Positions 62,377-64,000 of a stretch of 64,000 bases of DNA are shown one piece after another (the first letter of the stretch is position 1; each line of letters starts with the position of its first letter). The notes below the pieces were generated by a model. It searched no databases, had not been told where the DNA came from, and saw only the letters and a program-made list of their open reading frames with translations. Origin of the DNA: CBDDGJ01 sp965227805 (GTDB lineage Bacteria; Pseudomonadota; Alphaproteobacteria; RS24); assembly GCA_965227805.1 (NCBI GenBank), contig CBDDGJ010000001.1:1-64000 (forward strand), written 5' to 3'. Both the position numbers and the translations under genes were made by a program.

Positions 62377-63335
62377 GCGATCTCCGTTGCATGGGCAAGG
62401 TTTTCGGCCAGGGCCTCAAGTGCCGCCATGCGCACGGCAACACCCATCTCCACCTGATCACCAATGAGACTGATTTTAGGGTCATCCGCCAGCAAACTAT
62501 CTATTTCAACCCCGCGATTCATCGGTCCTGGATGCATAATCAGTGCATCTGGTTTGGCAAAGGAAAGTTTTTGTGCATTTAATCCGTAAAGTTGATAATA
62601 TTCGCGCGTGGATGGAATAAGGCGACCAGCCATGCGTTCATTTTGTAGGCGCAACATCATCACAATATCACATCCTTCTAATCCGTATTGCATATGATTG
62701 AAAATATGAACGCCAAGCCGTTCTATGCCGCGCGGCATAAGTGTGGTTGGTGCCACCACATTAACCTGTGCACCCAGCATGGTAAGCAGCAAAATATTAG
62801 AGCGCGCCACCCGCGAATGGGCAATATCTCCGCATATGGCAATTTTCAAGCCTTCAATTTTTCCTAAGCGCCGTCTTATGGTGAGGGCATCTAATAGGGC
62901 TTGGGTTGGGTGCTCATGCGTGCCGTCACCGGCATTGAGCACGGCACAGCTTACTTTTTGCGATAATAGTTCAACCGCACCACTTTCGCCATGGCGCACA
63001 ACAAGCAAATCCGGGTTCATGGCATTTAGCGTTGCTGCCGTATCGAGCAATGTTTCCCCTTTACTTACAGCAGATGCAGGAATATTCATATTCATCACAT
63101 CGGCGCCCAATCGTTTTCCAGCCAGCTCAAAAGAGCTTTGTGTGCGCGTAGAGCTTTCAAAAAATAAATTGATGAGTGTGCGTCCGCGCAAAATATTATG
63201 TTTTTTATCGGCGCGCCGATTAAGCGCAACATAGTGATCGGCTAAATCCAATAATGCCGTAATATCATCCAGTGTCAGGCCATCTATTGCCAGCAAATGT
63301 TTATGGGGAAATTTTTTTAATGTGGCTTTATTCAT
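62373..63335 (-). CDS. pyrB: Aspartate carbamoyltransferase catalytic chain
   Basis: 320 aa. The carbamoyl phosphate loop FFESSTRTQSSFELAGKRLGA begins near residue 59. HPTQALLDALTI, SRVARSNI and MHPGPMNRGVEID are also present. It makes carbamoyl-aspartate, the second step of pyrimidine synthesis. There is no pyrI nearby. It is coupled to the PyrC-like protein. Confidence 0.95.
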   Translation of the reverse strand: MNKATLKKFPHKHLLAIDGLTLDDITALLDLADHYVALNRRADKKHNILRGRTLINLFFESSTRTQSSFELAGKRLGADVMNMNIPASAVSKGETLLDTAATLNAMNPDLLVVRHGESGAVELLSQKVSCAVLNAGDGTHEHPTQALLDALTIRRRLGKIEGLKIAICGDIAHSRVARSNILLLTMLGAQVNVVAPTTLMPRGIERLGVHIFNHMQYGLEGCDIVMMLRLQNERMAGRLIPSTREYYQLYGLNAQKLSFAKPDALIMHPGPMNRGVEIDSLLADDPKISLIGDQVEMGVAVRMAALEALAENLAHATEIA

Positions 63336-63378
63336 TAAAGATATAGCCTATAGGCTTTTTTATACCAAATAGCAAGCA

Positions 63379-63861
63379 TTATGTAGCTGTGCGCCAATAA
63401 AAATCGAGATAACCTTGCAAAATATAGGCAGCGGCCATTTTATCAACGACTTGCGCCCGTTTGGCGCGGCTGGCATCGGCGCTTAGTAAGGTGCGGGTAA
63501 CGGCCTGTGTCGACATGCGTTCATCCCATAATCCGAAAGCGAGATCGGGGAAGCCATCATGCGCTTCTAAATTGCGGATAAAACGATATGTTGCCTGCAC
63601 ACGCGGGCCCTTGCTGCCATCCATATTAAGCGGCAGACCGCATATAATCGCCCCAATATTTTCATTGTCTATGATTGTTTTTAGCTGTTCAGAATCTTGC
63701 ATAAATTTACGCCGCTTTATTGTATCAAATGGGGTTGCGATTTTTTGTGATGTATCGGATAGAGACAGGCCAATGGTTTTGCTTCCCAAATCGAGCCCAA
63801 GCAGCCTTTGCCCTTTTGCCAGCTGTGGAATGAGTGATTTTATATCATCAATAATAGCCAT
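63379..63861 (-). CDS. ruvX: RuvX/YqgF family Holliday junction resolvase-like nuclease
   Basis: 160 aa, RNase H fold. LLGLDLGSKTIGLSLSD gives the first acidic residue, IICGLPLNMDGSKGPRV the Gly-rich segment, and LWDERMSTQAVTR and DKMAAAYILQGYLD the later acidic positions. The family acts in 16S rRNA maturation and possibly recombination. It is divergent from gatC. Confidence 0.9.
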   Translation of the reverse strand: MAIIDDIKSLIPQLAKGQRLLGLDLGSKTIGLSLSDTSQKIATPFDTIKRRKFMQDSEQLKTIIDNENIGAIICGLPLNMDGSKGPRVQATYRFIRNLEAHDGFPDLAFGLWDERMSTQAVTRTLLSADASRAKRAQVVDKMAAAYILQGYLDFYWRTAT

Positions 63862-63977
63862 ATCTATTTATAGGGGGGATTATGCTTTCTGTCTAAAATA
63901 ATCTTAGGCAATCATATTGCTTTCGTGTAGGGAAGTTGCTAATTATCCGTGGCGATGAATGGCCGTAAGGAGACGCA

Positions 63978-64000
63978 ATGTCGATTGATGAAAAAACCGT
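63978..64000 (+). CDS. gatC: Start of gatC (Asp/Glu-tRNA amidotransferase subunit C), cut by the window edge
   Basis: An ATG with AAGGAGA 5-9 bases upstream opens MSIDEKTV, the usual beginning of alphaproteobacterial GatC (MS.D..TV). Only eight codons are visible. The position opposite ruvX and near pyrB fits the usual gatC-gatA location. Confidence 0.6.

Overview
The window is a chromosomal segment of an alphaproteobacterium. The evidence is gene order (rpsF-rpsR-rplI-dnaB-alr-radA-cvpA-purF; fabD-fabG-acpP-fabF-mltG; a 14-gene nuo operon followed by birA, RNase J and mce), a circularly permuted two-piece tmRNA, the alphaproteobacterial type of SspB, and a short ProRS. TGA is used as an ordinary stop. 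The order or genus cannot be settled from the sequence alone.

Bases 1 to about 12000 are accessory DNA with a plasmid or integrative-element character. From the left they hold the right end of an IS3-family insertion sequence. A minus-strand gene cluster follows: a ParB-like protein, an ArdC-like antirestriction metalloprotease, a YubB/DUF1281 protein, a 196-aa orphan, a 78-aa orphan, a Toprim/primase-like protein and a hendecad coiled-coil membrane protein. Then come a DinJ-YafQ toxin-antitoxin pair, a large BspA-type repeat lipoprotein with a broken paralogue beside it, and an unknown ORF. The block ends at a tRNA-Gly(TCC) gene. No integrase, relaxase or conjugation gene is visible. The most unusual feature is that five minus-strand gene starts in this block (ParB, ArdC, DUF1281, the 196-aa and the 78-aa proteins) are each preceded by a modular, hairpin-rich leader. 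The leaders come in two classes (called R1 and R3 here), and their stems differ between copies but remain base-paired.

Bases 12000 to 24400 are housekeeping genes on the minus strand: ribosomal proteins S6, S18 and L9, DnaB helicase, alanine racemase, an Mla-type lipid transporter (MlaE, MlaF), RadA, two consecutive CvpA-like proteins, PurF and an SDR. A second BspA-type lipoprotein sits between rplI and dnaB.

Bases 24700 to 46900 run on the plus strand. They hold fatty-acid synthesis genes and mltG, a nonsense-mutated copy of the coiled-coil gene, complete respiratory complex I (nuoA to nuoN), biotin ligase, RNase J, methylmalonyl-CoA epimerase and a DUF1467 protein. A candidate small RNA lies on the opposite strand at the end of this operon.

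Bases 47000 to 64000 hold proS-lolC-lolD, then sspB directly downstream of ssrA (the adaptor and the tag RNA of one proteolysis pathway side by side), thyA-folA, a SMP-30 protein, and a minus-strand series of NUDIX, RNase R, topoisomerase I, DprA, PlsY, a PyrC-like protein lacking its metal site, PyrB and RuvX. A 55-aa gene lies between topA and dprA, and gatC begins at the right edge.
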